DNA of 64,000 bases from contig OY978525.1 of NCBI GenBank assembly GCA_963854835.1, positions 21,545,253 to 21,609,252 on the forward strand. The letters run 5' to 3'. The stretch is from Megamerina dolium (taxonomy: Eukaryota; Arthropoda; Insecta; Diptera; Megamerinidae). Numbering within the stretch: the stretch's first letter is position 1; every line of letters starts with the position of its first letter. The translations under genes were made by a program, and so were the position numbers. Under the pieces are notes generated by a model. It did not search any database, was not told the DNA's origin, and worked only from the letters and a program-made list of their open reading frames with translations. Positions 1-12,164 of this stretch are shown here, piece by piece.

Positions 1-448
1 ACCGCTCCGTAATAACACGAGTAGCACTTGCATGTACTACTTATTTTTCTAAAAAGATGCTGCTGAGCTAGTTTGAATCGAACGCCAAAAAAATAGAAAG
101 CCAACGAACTATAGCAGTGATATTGTAAAATAGGATCTTATTGAAACTTATAGACTGCCAAGAATGTGCTTAAGCCTTGGTATACCCAATTATTAATTAA
201 ATCAAAATAAGTTATAAAGAGTTTGTGGAGAGATATCTCATCTACCCTTGCAATATGTTGTTGTTGGTTTTTAGAAATTTCAACAAGCACATTTATTTTT
301 TATAGGAATAAATGTGTTAACGTAAATTCTTGAGTACCTTAAGGTCAAATAATATAATAAGTACATACCATATACCATATATGTGAGCATAGTAGCACTC
401 TGGCATGAGTAACAGATATTGAGTTATGATGACGGAAGGATAATAATA
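1..448. other. AT-rich flank, no feature
   Basis: No open frame with a recognisable domain, no tRNA-like boxes and no inverted termini were seen. The stretch simply leads into the first hairpin-family repeat. Confidence 0.6.
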
Positions 449-2380
449 AAATTCTCCTTACAGTCGGCTGGGGCCGACCAAATTATACCCTGCATATGTA
501 GAGGTATATATAAAAGGTTTGCTCGTATATCCATCCTTTTCTTCCACTACTTTGTATAGGACCTACATTAAGAAGCAGGCGTACCTCACCAATTTTGGAG
601 GATCAATTTCTGCCTATAATACTAAACTACATAGGTTGCAATGGGTTGACCTAGGCGTATTAATTAGTAAGTTATGGGTGTTTTAATGTTTAAGATAAAT
701 CCGAGACTTTGTACGGAAGCTATATAAAAAGTGGGCGTGACGTATCTCTTTCTGGTATATCTAATTAATTTTTCAATATCAATCCACACCTTAAATTTGG
801 TTGTCCTACGCTAAAGGGTTTGTAAGTTATGGAGCTTAAAATTTTAGTTTAATTCCCTCGACTTTGTATGGGAGACCTATGAAGGAGTGGGCGTGGCAAA
901 CTGATTTTCTGCCGACTATGATATTAATCTAAGTGTCAATTATGGTTATTTTAGGCAGGAGATTGCCGAAGTTACAGCTGTTTCAATTTAAGATTTGTAT
1001 GGGGACTACAATAAACAGTGGGCGTGGCGCACCCATTTCAAGTGAGTCTAGTTGCTCGTACAATACTATCCCATACCTAAAATCTCGTTGTCCTACGCTA
1101 AATGGTTTGTAAGTTATGGAGCTTAAAATTTTAGTTTAATTCCCTTGACTTTGTATGGGAGACTCATGAAGCAATAGGCGTGGCACACTGATTTTCTGCC
1201 AGATTTTTGCCGACTATGATATTAATTTAAGTGTCAATTATGGTTATTCTAGACAGAAGATTGCCGAAGTTACAGCTGTTTCAATTTAAAATTTGTATGG
1301 GGGCTACGATAAACAGTGGCCGTGGTGCGCCCATTTTCTGTGAGCCTAGTTGCTCGTACAATTCTAAGCCATACCTTAAATCTCGTTGTCCTACGTAAAT
1401 GGTTTGTAAGTTATGGAGCTTAAAAGTTTTAGTTTAATTCCCTTGACTTTGTATGGGAGACTCATGAAGCAATGGGCGTGGCACACTGAATTTCTGCCAG
1501 ATTTTTGCCGACTATGATATTAATTTAAGTGTCAATTGTGGTTATTCTAGACAGAAGATTGCCGAAGTTACAGCTGTTTCAATTTAAAATTTGTATGGGG
1601 GCTACGATAAACAGTGGGCATGGTGCGCCCATTTTCTGTGAGCCTAGTTGCTCGTACAATACTATTCCATACCTAAAATCTCGTTGTCCTACGCTAAATG
1701 GTTTGTAAGTTATAACCGGTAACATATTTTTTAATTTCCGCAACTTTGTATGGGAGACCCAAAAAGGAGTGGGCGTGGCACACTGATTTTCTGCCATATT
1801 ATTTCCGACTACTATGTTAATTTAAGTGTCAATTATGGTTATTCTGGACAGAAGATTGTAGAAGTTACAGCTGTTTCAATTTAAAAGAAGTACAGACACT
1901 TTGTATGAGAGCTACGCTAAAAAGTAGGCGTGGCTCAACCACTTTTCGTGAGGTTATATAGTAGTATAGTATAAGTCTATGTGCCAAATATTGTTGTCCC
2001 AAGTGGTATATCATGTGAGTTATAGAAAGTTAAAGATTCTGAAAATTTCGAGGTTAGTCGCTTTGCATGCTTGGTGTGGGCGTGGTTATTGACCGATCAT
2101 GCCCAATATCAATCTCCTCCGTACCCTTGGATCATAGATTACTTGTGCCAAATTTCATCGAAATAGCTCAATATTTACTCAAGTTATCGTGCGAACCAGC
2201 CAGGTGACAGACAGACGGACGGACGGACGGACGGACGGACATCGTTAAATCGAAAATTTAATCGACGCTGATCACGAATATATATCTATGTCTATATCTC
2301 CGGAGATTCCTTCAAGTGGACACAAACATCTGACCGAAATGAATATACCATGCATATTGCATTATGCAGGGTATAAAAAT
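449..2380 (-). mobile_element. TIR/hairpin repeat family, copy 1 (four modules)
   Basis: This is a non-coding repeat present five times in the window. Its 5' end, read on the minus strand, is at 2380. It carries the subterminal inverted repeat TTATACCCTGCATA at both ends, a GACG-type microsatellite at about 2211-2240, and at the other end a perfect hairpin GTCGGCTGGGGCCGAC (463-478) present at that end only. The body is built of modules of about 280-300 bp whose shared motif (GTTGTCCTACGCTAAA-like) recurs near 802, 1081, 1379 and 1678. Each module contains variants of 'GGGCGTGGCACACTG' and 'GGGCGTGGTGCGCCC'. Subterminal inverted repeats, a central microsatellite and a hairpin at one end resemble the DINE-1/HINE group of non-autonomous Helentrons known from Drosophila; that assignment is inference. 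The short open frames inside are not genes. Confidence 0.8.
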
Positions 2381-3650
2381 AAAATGATAGGAAGAGGATC
2401 TGAAACGGATGCTATGATGCCTCACAGGTCTCCACGGGTAATATAAAACAACAATGTGACTTAAATGATGCGACGGTATAAAATTATTATATAACATATG
2501 TTACTATGTATAGCATACATAGAAATACACATACACGTGCTTTATTATCAACGTTGATGTAGTTTTTGTTTCTTGTATATTAATGCATTGAAGGTGTTGA
2601 TGGTGGCTGGGCAATGGTAATGCACGTTGGTGATAATGCAAACGTTATATATTGCCATGTACTGTCAACAATGTTTTACCATTCTTCTAAATTCTTCACG
2701 AGAGTGCTACATGTACGAGAGTGGCGCTTTGTGATGCACTTGAGGATGAAACTGGTTTTTTATTTCTGGATGAATGATTGAAAGGAATTTATAGTTTTCC
2801 TTTTTTATTTGCTTTTTTATTATTCATTTGACTTGCTGTTGTTCTTTCCATTTTGTTTGACATTAGTGAGTTGATGAGCAAGCAAACCGGTGTCAAAGTG
2901 ATATCAATAAACTCACGCATGTGCATACTTTTGTACTCGTATGAACGCATATATTTAGATGTGTACCTACATAGGTATACTTTGGAATAGGACACTTCAG
3001 TTTATGAGACATACTACTAAACAAAATGAGACTTATTTTCTGTTGGTTTTTCGCCAAGTAGCAGCATATTTTTACGCTTCATAAAATTTATTTCGCACTC
3101 TCATAATTTCGCACTTTCTTAACTTTTTAATGATTGTATTCATTGCCTTATTTTGTTTTTTTTTTATGAATCACATCCTATGCTTCATAGTAGTAGTACA
3201 TAAACTATTTTTGTAGATATGTAGGTAATCATGCCCATAATATAAATCATCACGTTCATTGTAGCGGAACGGGTAAGAGTACTACCTATATGACGTTCAC
3301 ATAAATCATATGATTTTGATATCTTGTATGGCATTTTATTTTGTGAATTTATTACAAAACTAACATATATATTATTTATGAGTTTTGTGATTTCTATATT
3401 TGTTTTTCTGTTTTGAAACCTTTTTCGTCTTATGAATAGAATGTCTCAGTGAGTGAGTATTACCTAAATGATCCAATGATTGACCAACCAAATGGATGAA
3501 TTAAATTATTTTTTTAATATTCTTATATATTTTTTTGTGGTTTTTCTTTTATGTCAAGAAAATCAATCATTTCGCAATCACATTAATATACATGAGAGCA
3601 TAAAGGGTGTTTTTGTGCTATTTATAGAATGCAATAAAATGAGCAATGGA
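2381..3650. other. AT-rich stretch, nothing recognised
   Basis: Both strands hold only short chance open frames (at most about 75 codons, T-rich). No repeat shared with the rest of the window was recognised here. Confidence 0.5.
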
Positions 3651-3765
3651 TTACTTACCTACTTATGTGGCCATTACAACCGAAAATCGGATGCTTGCCG
3701 AATCTAGCGTGATTCTCTAGCCAGCTCTTTCCTTCGCTAGTTGGCGCCAGTTAGAAATTCCAAGC
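3651..3765 (-). mobile_element. Very short 3' fragment of the RTE-like LINE
   Basis: Read on the minus strand, this piece matches the last ~110 bp of the LINE copies that end at about 14328 and 27190. Shared blocks include GGCGCCAGTTAGAAATTCC (plus-strand reading; a C-terminal coding block) and ACTTATGTGGCCAT (the 3' end). The 3' tail reads AAGTAGGTAAGTAA on the minus strand, a worn form of the AAGT tail of the copy at 25306-27190. Between the matching blocks there are several mismatches and a small deletion, so it is older than the other two copies. A severely 5'-truncated insertion is the usual product of incomplete reverse transcription in LINEs. Confidence 0.75.
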
Positions 3766-6700
3766 ATTCTATGCACTAAACCTGTATGCACTAAATCGTT
3801 CTCTATATTTTATTGGATTATTTCCGGAATAAGTGGACTTTAGATTGCAAAGACATGCACTTTTTTGTGCATTCTTATTCATTGAATACAAAATATGATT
3901 GCATTAATTGCAATGGAAAAATAAAATTAAAACTCTTTTAGCAATTATCCCAATAGCACAACGCAAAAATCTCCTATATTAAGGCTGAAAGAAAAATGAG
4001 GTCTTACAGAGAACACCCTTTATATACATTATCTATATTTGCACATACTTCTTGTTTAAGGGGTGGTAAGGGATAAGCAGATTCGGAAAATCGATTTTTT
4101 TCTTTTTCATTTTCCAAGACAACGAGATTGCTGCCGGGAACGTACTTTATGGACCTGGGATCACTGATTCAGTGTGTTACAAAAAATTTTTTTTTTCTCA
4201 CTTTCTGAGAAAAAAAAAACTTCAAACGTGTTTTTCTGAAAACCAATTTTTCGATCCTGCAAAATCTACTCGACCGATCCTTTTCAAACTCGAAACATAC
4301 TTCCTTAGTATAAAATGCCTCCCCCTTCCGTTATTTACATTTTTATATTTTCATATTAAGGTAGTTTGTCACCTAAAAAATAGCGGAAAATTTAGTGCGA
4401 AATCGCGTTTTTTACTTAAATAGGCCACGAACTGTTGAAAAACGAAAATGATAACTCAACAATGACAGGAGGGTGAGAATTAACTCATAATTTAAGTAAA
4501 TTTAACAACATTTTTGATTTCAGATAATTCTACGCCGAGCTATCGTGTTCACCGAACAACGTATTTTTCAAAAGACGTTTTGGGAAATGCTCTGTCATCG
4601 GCTTATTTTCCAATATTCAATTACGAAAATTTAACTAAATATTCTCTAGATGATGATACGTATGTATTTATTTTTAATTAATCAAGAAAGCACTAAAAAA
4701 ATTTTCGATATACATGTTGTCGTACCCATGAACTTTTATTTTAGGTGGACAAGTCAAATATTGGCAACATTATGTAATTGCCGTTATATGAGCATAGTCA
4801 GTTTAAAATAAAGTCTTCTTGACATTGATGTTGTGCTATTACATGGTGTATCAATACGAGCATAGGCGAAGAGTCAAGCAAGCAAGTCTTTAATCTAATT
4901 CTTTTAACTACAATTTCTAATGTCTTTTGTCAAAATTTGAGCCGAATTCACGCGTAACATTATTTTAACTCGTCATTTGAAGTGGAAGATCTTCAAAATT
5001 AAAATCGACACCAAAAATTGGCTTAATAAATACTATGGATAATCTGCACCATAAAAAAGAAAAGATTGAAAAATGGATCGCTGAGTTTAAATGTTATCGT
5101 AAGAGCACAAACACTATTACGCTTCCCGGATGCCAAAAAGAGCTGTCAGCGAATAGGGATCGAGCAAATCCATGATATCGTAATAAACTATCACAAACTG
5201 AAAATGTGTGAGTTAGCAGGGATAACTAAAATATTGTATAACCCAGGAGCTTCAATTTTGCGTAGGGAATATTTTTATTGATTTTTCTTCCGAACTTGGC
5301 TTGGTGTAAAATAAGCGAATAGTTCTTCAAATCCTGAGAAGGTACACAGTACGAAAAGATTTTATTATTTTTTTATTGTTTCGGTATTTGCTTTAAATTA
5401 TTACTAGGCTAAAGCTCTAACTTTATTTTTCTTGAGATTACTACTATTGGGAGGTTTTTCTTTATAAAATAACTCCGTTTAAAAAATGTCTATAACACGC
5501 ATAGAATTTGCATATTATAATTAGTTTTTGGCTATATAGCTTATTGGCTTAGTTTCTACGCCTATTTCAAGATAAGTAATATCATAGTAGAAAAGGAATC
5601 TGTTCGATTTGATTTTATTTTATTAGGTATAGGTAGTATATTTTCCTATTGGGGTCATATTTTCAGATATAAGTATGTGCAAGATTATCAAAAATTAAAT
5701 TTCTTCATTCTATTGCAAATCACTCCAGACAGATTGTCTCTTCGTACATGGTTTTCATATCAAGTTGCTGTACATTTTAGTATAAAATATTTCTTGATTT
5801 CCTGGTGAAATGAAGTAGGTACGTATCTCAGTAAGTAACGAAGAATGTAGGTGGTATGTAGTATATAGTAAGTTGTTTTAGTTGTTTAATGCTTTTAATT
5901 TTATTAGGAAGACGTGGTTTACCAGACCACAATTAAAATATAAGTAAAATCATCGAATGCACTCTCCTTTCTCTTCTTCTTCTGCCAACAGAAATCACGT
6001 GCATTCTATAGGTAGTAGGTACTACGAAGTAAAGCATTTACACATTGTCATATTGTGCTTTTTTTCTTGTTCCATTTTATTTTTACATTTCATTGTATTT
6101 TATACTCTTCTTCACTGTTCATATATTCCCACTGTACACAACTGTTTACATTGTCCTTTATTTCAAGGTGCTCTAAGCGGTGTTGACTTGTAATAAAATT
6201 CATATTCAACTTGTTCTCTATTTCTAGTTTTTATGTACTTTTAATTGTTAAAAATTAAAATTTTTATTATTTTATGTTTATATTACCGTATCCGCAGTTC
6301 CAAATGATTGATCATTTGAAAGTCAACCGTTCTATGATAGTTACTAGTAGGTAGGTAAGTTACTCTTAGGTTCTATTCAAAGGTAAACATCATCATTATC
6401 ATATGAAAAGGTAAGCAATTTGTATGCTTTGTTTGCTGCAATATGACAAAAATTGTACATGTTTTAATATGTGTGACGAATGTACCATATATGTACATAT
6501 ACTATATTCATATTATACTTTTAATATCCGCATATGCACATAATTTTCAATGTTTACTTTCCAGCTCCTAGCGTAGTTTTTTACATTAGAATGACTAACC
6601 TAATTTGAATGACAAAGGGATGCAAAAAATTAAACGTTAGTCCTGTCGTAAAATAATTTTTTTAAACCGATCATTACTTCTAATATTTGTGGAAGAATTG

Positions 6701-7812
6701 CATGTTCTGAAGAAGATATAAGCAGGTCAGAATCACCGTGACCGATCTTCTCTTCCAAAGTTAATAGAGGTGGTTCATATATTTTACCCGCAAAGGGACA
6801 CTCTGCAATTGTTTGAAGTGAAATTTTTTAAAAAGGAGAGAAGCTTTCTTAAGTTTTAGAGATTGCGCAAAGTATGATATAGAATAATGTTGAGGAGAAG
6901 AAATTAATGGCGATTGATGATATAATTTCTCACTCTAGGGACGATTCTGGTTATTTCTTGAATTAATATTTCAATTCTCATAATTTTTTTATAGGTTAGT
7001 AACTAAATGAGATATGACCGAGTCAAACCAACCCCGGTTTCGAATTCAGCGATCTGAAATGTGTACAAAAATGTTTATCTCGTTCGATGGATAAGACCTT
7101 TTCCCTTTTTCATGTAGCTGTGCAGTTTTTGGCATTGTATGTATTTCTACTAAACGCTTTTAGATGCCCTCTACTTTTTATGGTGTAACATGCAAAATAT
7201 ACTTTATATATATTGCACCTTTTTGTATTATTACAACATATAGTTACCAAGAGATGCATGTTATACGTACTTATATAAGTATGATAATGTAGGATAAATA
7301 AAATTTGAGTAGAGGCTATATACTATAGTATATATATATATTACGGCTGGATAATTTAATTGACCCAAATGTCATACAGTTCGCAATATTTTAGTATTGT
7401 TTGCGCATCCATTAATGTGTTGGAAAACTTTGTTATGAGATATTGAACAATATTTTTTGTGGGTTGTATATTCATTTGAATGGTGCTCTTGTGCTTTTGT
7501 ACAATAGCAACAAAAACAAAATAATAATATGTATCAAATTTAATTAATACGTTGCAATTTATTTGTCAATTTAGTTAGAGAATTATAGGTTCCTATTTGT
7601 ATTTTATACAAGGCAGCATAGACACATATGGAACATATATATTGATAGTATATACCTAATATTATATTTTATTTTATTCAAACAAAACAATACAAGCACA
7701 ATAATCTATGTAAACCAATTTTGAAGTTGATTAAAAAAATCAAAACAAATTAATAAAAGTCTATTCGTTCATGAAAAATTCGTTAAGGCAAAAAAATTCT
7801 TAAATTGCTAAT
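3766..7812. other. 4-kb AT-rich stretch without genes
   Basis: No coding region was recognised. At 4056-4059 a TTAA is followed by GGGGTGGTAAGGGATAAGC and then a T-rich block resembling the inside of the TTAA element at 7813. No matching right end was found, so a truncated TTAA element is only possible. An open frame at 5066-5281 has no recognisable domain. Confidence 0.45.
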
Positions 7813-8714
7813 TTAAGGGGGTCTTCTACCTTGTTGGTTCAAAAAATTCGATTTTTTTTTTCAATTTTCCAACCCAGAAGGTGTTAGGAATTACCCTTAA
7901 AAGGATATAACTGAAATCTTATTAATTCGAGTTTTTCCGACCCGTCGAAGACAGTTACGCGTGCTCTTATCGCAACGCTCTTCGCGACCACCTAAAAGCT
8001 GGCCCATCGCGTTTTTCTAAAGTTATCTAACGTTCTATCGAATACCTGATGTATCTGTATCTATGTAATCTCTGTTATGCATGATAAAATTTTCGGTCCA
8101 TTCAGTTTGAAAGAAAATTTAACGTCGGAAACATCCCGCTTGTTATATACATGAATATCTTTAAATGCGATTTGCCAAATGTTGCGTTTTTGTAACTGGT
8201 TGACATGATATCTCGAAAACTAATTGATTGATTGATTGAAATATATATCAAAATTTGTGAAAAACATGTGGCTATCGTCTGACAGATACTTTTTAGATTT
8301 TTTTTATTTAAACAATTTTTACAGATGTTTTTAACCCCGAAAACATTAAAAAAAAAAATTTTTTTTTTTTAAGTTGCCTGTTCTGCGAAATTTTCAAATT
8401 TTGAAAATGCCATCTGTCAAACGATAGCCAAGGTGATAAAAAAATTAAATCATTTTGGTTTTTTTGTTTCAGACGATTTTCATGAGCTAAATCGTGTCAA
8501 CCATTTGTGTATGCATTTTTTGCAAGGGACACTTCAAGGTCAAGTCACGGTCAAATCGAAGACAGTAAATTTTCAGTAAAATTAGTGTTAAATGTATTTA
8601 AATAAACAAGTTGAATGCAACAAACCGCACCTCGATTGCGTTTTTAGTTTTCCTATAACTAATATTCAAAAAACAGTGTCAAAAATGAAGCCACAAGGTA
8701 GAAGACCCCCTTAA
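7813..8714. mobile_element. TTAA-flanked inverted-repeat (MITE-like) element
   Basis: The element is bounded by TTAA at 7813-7816 and 8711-8714. Immediately inside are inverted termini of about 24 bp that begin GGGGGTCTTCTACCTTGT and differ at two positions. Further internal inverted segments (for example CTATCGTCTGACAGAT near 8272 against ATCTGTCAAACGATAG near 8410, and two copies of a GGTTGACA/TGTCAACC block) show that most of the element could fold back on itself around the A/T runs near 8350. There is no open frame with a transposase. TTAA target duplications are typical of piggyBac-type mobilisation, which is family knowledge; no piggyBac transposase is present in the window. The autonomous partner is unknown. 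Confidence 0.75.
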
Positions 8715-9739
8715 ACTCAAGTAGCGTAGAATATGTTTATCGTTGTATCTAAACAAATATTATGTTAAACAAAAAGGCAATCTGAAGGTTATCTTAAATG
8801 TAGGCTAGTGTGAAAAATGAAATTCAATCACGTTCATGTTTATGAATACATAGTAAATTCGATTCTCATCACGACCATTTTACGCTTTTGGTTATTTACT
8901 GTGTTGATTGGAAAATATCATATGTTGTTGTCATAGAAGTTCATGAGTAGTAGTGTGATGAGATGTTTCCAAAAATATTTTTCATTTTCATTTATAAGGG
9001 AACCAATACAAATGTGTACTCGTAGATATAATCAACCCAGTGTTATATGAGAGAAGTTGATAGAAGAAATTGAGTCTAGGTATGCTATACTAATAGATTG
9101 TAGGTGGGATAAATTATTCATAAGAAGTGTTTGAAATAATTGAAAATACCTATTTTAGACTACCAAGTGCTAATGTGGCTGATGAGTGTTAAGGATCTTC
9201 CAATATATAAAATATAATATAATTAGTATACTCGTGACAAGCTGTATCGAATATGGTTACAGCAAATTTATTTTGGAACTAATTTCTCCTATTTAATTTA
9301 GGTGCAAAGATGTAACAACATGCTGGAAATTCAGTTGACTGTGGTACTGATGTCTTAAGCGATGACCTTCGAGAAAAGCTAGAGATATATTAATGAACAA
9401 ATTATAAAAGAATGAATAATATGTTCCATATTTCAAAGGGATATATTTGTTTTTTACTTTCTGTGGACTTTTCCGTTCTTTGTATAAAGATTTCGTTTGA
9501 GAATAACTCTAATGAAAGTTTCCGGCAATAATTTTCTAGAACATTTTAACCCCATAGCAAATTTCTAAATGCCATTTTTTCAGACTTTCCGAAAAAGTTA
9601 TTAAAACGACCCTTTTGTAAGGAAGCTATAGGGTTAAAATATTCTACAAAATATTCTATACTATATATTTCGGTACGATAGGAATTTTAACCCTTTATTC
9701 GACGTATTCTAAAAACACACAGGCAAAAAAATTGTCAAC
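8715..9739. other. AT-rich spacer between two TTAA elements
   Basis: No coding region, RNA gene or shared repeat was recognised. Confidence 0.5.
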
Positions 9740-10475
9740 TTAAGGGGGAATATACATCTAGGAGCGCCGAAAAAGGCTATTTTCATGAATTTTTTGTAGA
9801 AAACCTATACGCATTATTGGGTGGATTTTTTTCTCAATGAAAGCGCTTACTTTCCATAACATATCAATTTTTTTTTTTTATTTTATTTACAATATTAGTT
9901 AAGTACACACGTCATCTTTCAACTGAAAAGTGAAGTCATTCGCGGTGACCACTCTCATTTTATCTGTAATCATCAGAATGACAAAAATGAAAAAGATTAA
10001 TAAAATTTAGACTATAATCTAGTCTTTGTCGTAGGTATTTTTTAAAATAATTTTTTTTACGAATTGCCGAGTGTTGAAACTTATAGTAGCAATTTTGAGA
10101 CCAAAAATCGTTCTTATTTTGTCGATAAAACAAAATCTAGGCTTCTAAAAAAAACCCTTACGACAAAGACTAGATAATTATGTATTAAATGAACACTATA
10201 AAACTCAAGTTGATCGGTACAGTGGTTTCCGAGTTACCGTGGTGACCGATTTGGAAAACATGGTTTCGAGAAAAACGCGATTGAAAGTTGAGTACAAGGT
10301 AAATATCAAAATTTTTCCACTTACACAGTGCACAGAGGTGTGCACTGTATCTTTATTTCTTCGAATTTTTGCTTCAAATTTTGACTAGACACTTCTAAGA
10401 CATTAATCGTAAAGAAAACACAAAGAAAAAAAATCGATTTTTTTGACCTTTCTAGGAGTGTATATTACTCTTTAA
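9740..10475. mobile_element. Second TTAA-flanked inverted-repeat element
   Basis: TTAA occurs at 9740-9743 and 10472-10475. The inner termini are imperfect inverted repeats of about 25 bp: left GGGGGAATATACATCTAGGA, right (reverse complement) AGAGTAATATACACTCCTAG. Inside, CTAGTCTTTGTCGTA (near 10020) and TACGACAAAGACTAG (near 10160) form a perfect 15-bp inverted pair. There is no transposase frame. It has the same TTAA flank and G-run start as the element at 7813, but the two are not obviously homologous beyond the termini, so it is a different family or a very diverged relative. Confidence 0.6.
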
Positions 10476-11004
10476 TATGACCATAAATAAAAATTTGGCC
10501 TGAGAATTGAGAAAGATTTAGAGGTTTTACTATATGGGTCCAGGTCTCTTATCATAAGTTAGAATCATTCCGTCGCCAGAAATACTGTGTTACTGTGTTG
10601 GAAACTAGCTGAGCTTTGTAGGCAGATTTGGTAGACTGCAAGCGTTCTAAAGGACATAAATCACTAGAAATATGGGGGCATATAATTAATAATTATATAT
10701 CGGCTGTAATCATTGACATTTGTTTCACTGGTAGATATGCGGTACATATAGGGTTTTCTAGCCAAAATAAATTAATGGGTTACAATGATAAACTGGATAA
10801 ACTAAGATAACTGGTGTTAAAATTAAGTTTAGCGAGCAGTGTAAAGTATTGAAAACGGCAATAGAAAGTAAAACTAATTTTGGCAAAAAATATAAATTGA
10901 TTTGTCATAAGCTTAGGCCTCATACACGATTTTATGAACAATACTTCATTTATTTCATTTTATGTTATACGTATACGTATCTACATATGTCGATACGTAT
11001 ACGT
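10476..11004. other. Spacer before the LINE
   Basis: AT-rich. It ends in TACGTATACGTA-type palindromic repeats at about 10968-11003, just before base composition rises at the presumed LINE 5' region. Small open frames here carry no recognisable domain. Confidence 0.4.
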
Positions 11005-11102
11005 GGTCTGGTGGTGTTTTCGCAAGGTAACGTGTCTAACTGCCTCAACCGGGTGGGGCTAGCGCAATCCTTGTTGAACTCATCGCAAGTCAACTCACTG
11101 GC

Positions 11103-11218
11103 TGTCATGTAGTTTGATCTGAGCGCTATGTGATGATACCTTTATTTGTTAATGAGGGGTAGTCATATAGCTTGCTCTGCTTACTATGTGATGGCGCTTT
11201 CATTATTATTAATGGGGG
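11103..11218 (+). repeat. Two diverged 58-bp tandem units in the LINE 5' region
   Basis: The segments 11103-11159 and 11161-11218 align end to end. Shared words are GTCAT.TAG, CTATGTGATG and TTAATG.GGGG. They lie upstream of the first open frame of the LINE and could be promoter or 5'-leader repeats; the role is inference. Confidence 0.55.
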
Positions 11219-11396
11219 CCCTCCATGTTGCGACCACCGGACAACGTCTTCCTGGCACCCGCTGGAGGCTGCTGAATTGAGTGGCGAAAATCTCCTCGGT
11301 TGGAGGTTGTGCGTTGGGTTTGGAACCCGCCACATAAAAAACTACCCCAATGAAAAAAACAGATATGCCTCGGATAAAGACCACCGCTTTTGTTGA

Positions 11397-12164
11397 TCCC
11401 GCAAACGTAAAAACGACAACGATTTACGGATATGCACCTGGAATTTCCGGTCCCTTTATAGGGAGGGTGCCTCTATCCAGCTGGTTGATGTCCTCAAAAA
11501 ATACAGAGCTGACATCACAGCTCTCCAGGAAATGTGCTGGACGGGACAGGACTGCTCCAAAAGAGCGTCCTGTGACATCTACTACAGTTGCCATGCTGAA
11601 AGGCACGAATTAGGATGCGGATTTTTGGTCAGCAAGAGACTACGACATCTTGTCTCACAGTTCACGCCTGTGAACGAACGGCTGGCCACAATCCGCATCA
11701 AGCCACAATTCTTCAACATCAGCCTTATATGTGCCCACGCTCCGACGGATGAGAGGGACAATGTGACCAAGGAGACCTTCTTTCAGCGCCTCGAAGAAGC
11801 TTATGACCGCTGCCCCCGCCAAGATATCAAAATCGTACTTGGCGACTTTAATGCCAGGGTGGGCAAGGAAGGTACCTTTGGTCCAACTGACGGAAAATTC
11901 AGCCTCCACCAGAACACCTCCGATAACGGAATGAGGCTGATCGACTTCGCCGCAGCACGAAACATGGTAATTGGTGGTACCAAATTCCAGCATCTCGACA
12001 TTCACAAAGCGACATGGCTGTCTCCAGATCAACGTACAAGTAACCAAATTGATCATGTGGTGATTGACGGAAGGCATGCTTCCAGTGTGATGGACGTGAA
12101 ATCGATCCGTGGTGCCAACATCGACTCGGATCACTACCTTGTTGTGTCTATGTGTCGCAAATAA
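11397..12164 (+). pseudogene. LINE endonuclease (EEP/APE-like) domain
   Basis: This is the N-terminal endonuclease that nicks target DNA during LINE insertion. The frame is open from just after a TGA at 11394. No ATG precedes the domain in frame; the first ATG is at 11532, already inside it, so a start was probably lost by mutation. Family motifs visible in order are ICTWNFRSLY (usual TWNVRSL), ALQEMCWTG (catalytic Glu), HAPTDE, VLGDFNARVG (the GDFN motif), NQIDHVVIDGRH, and SDHYLV (catalytic Asp-His). All the usual catalytic motifs are therefore present. Insect genome annotations often label such proteins 'craniofacial development protein 2-like'. The reading frame shifts by one base at about 12140-12160, separating it from the reverse transcriptase that follows. 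Confidence 0.85.

Noticed and set aside
802..1690. Direct repeats that could suggest a CRISPR-like array
   Set aside because: Units are ~300 bp, lack unique spacers and belong to a eukaryotic mobile repeat.
4056..4430. Possible third TTAA element
   Set aside because: The left end resembles the others, but no inverted right end with TTAA could be found.
5066..5281. 71-codon frame with a less biased composition
   Set aside because: No recognisable motif and no splice or promoter context; chance cannot be excluded, so it is not called as a gene.
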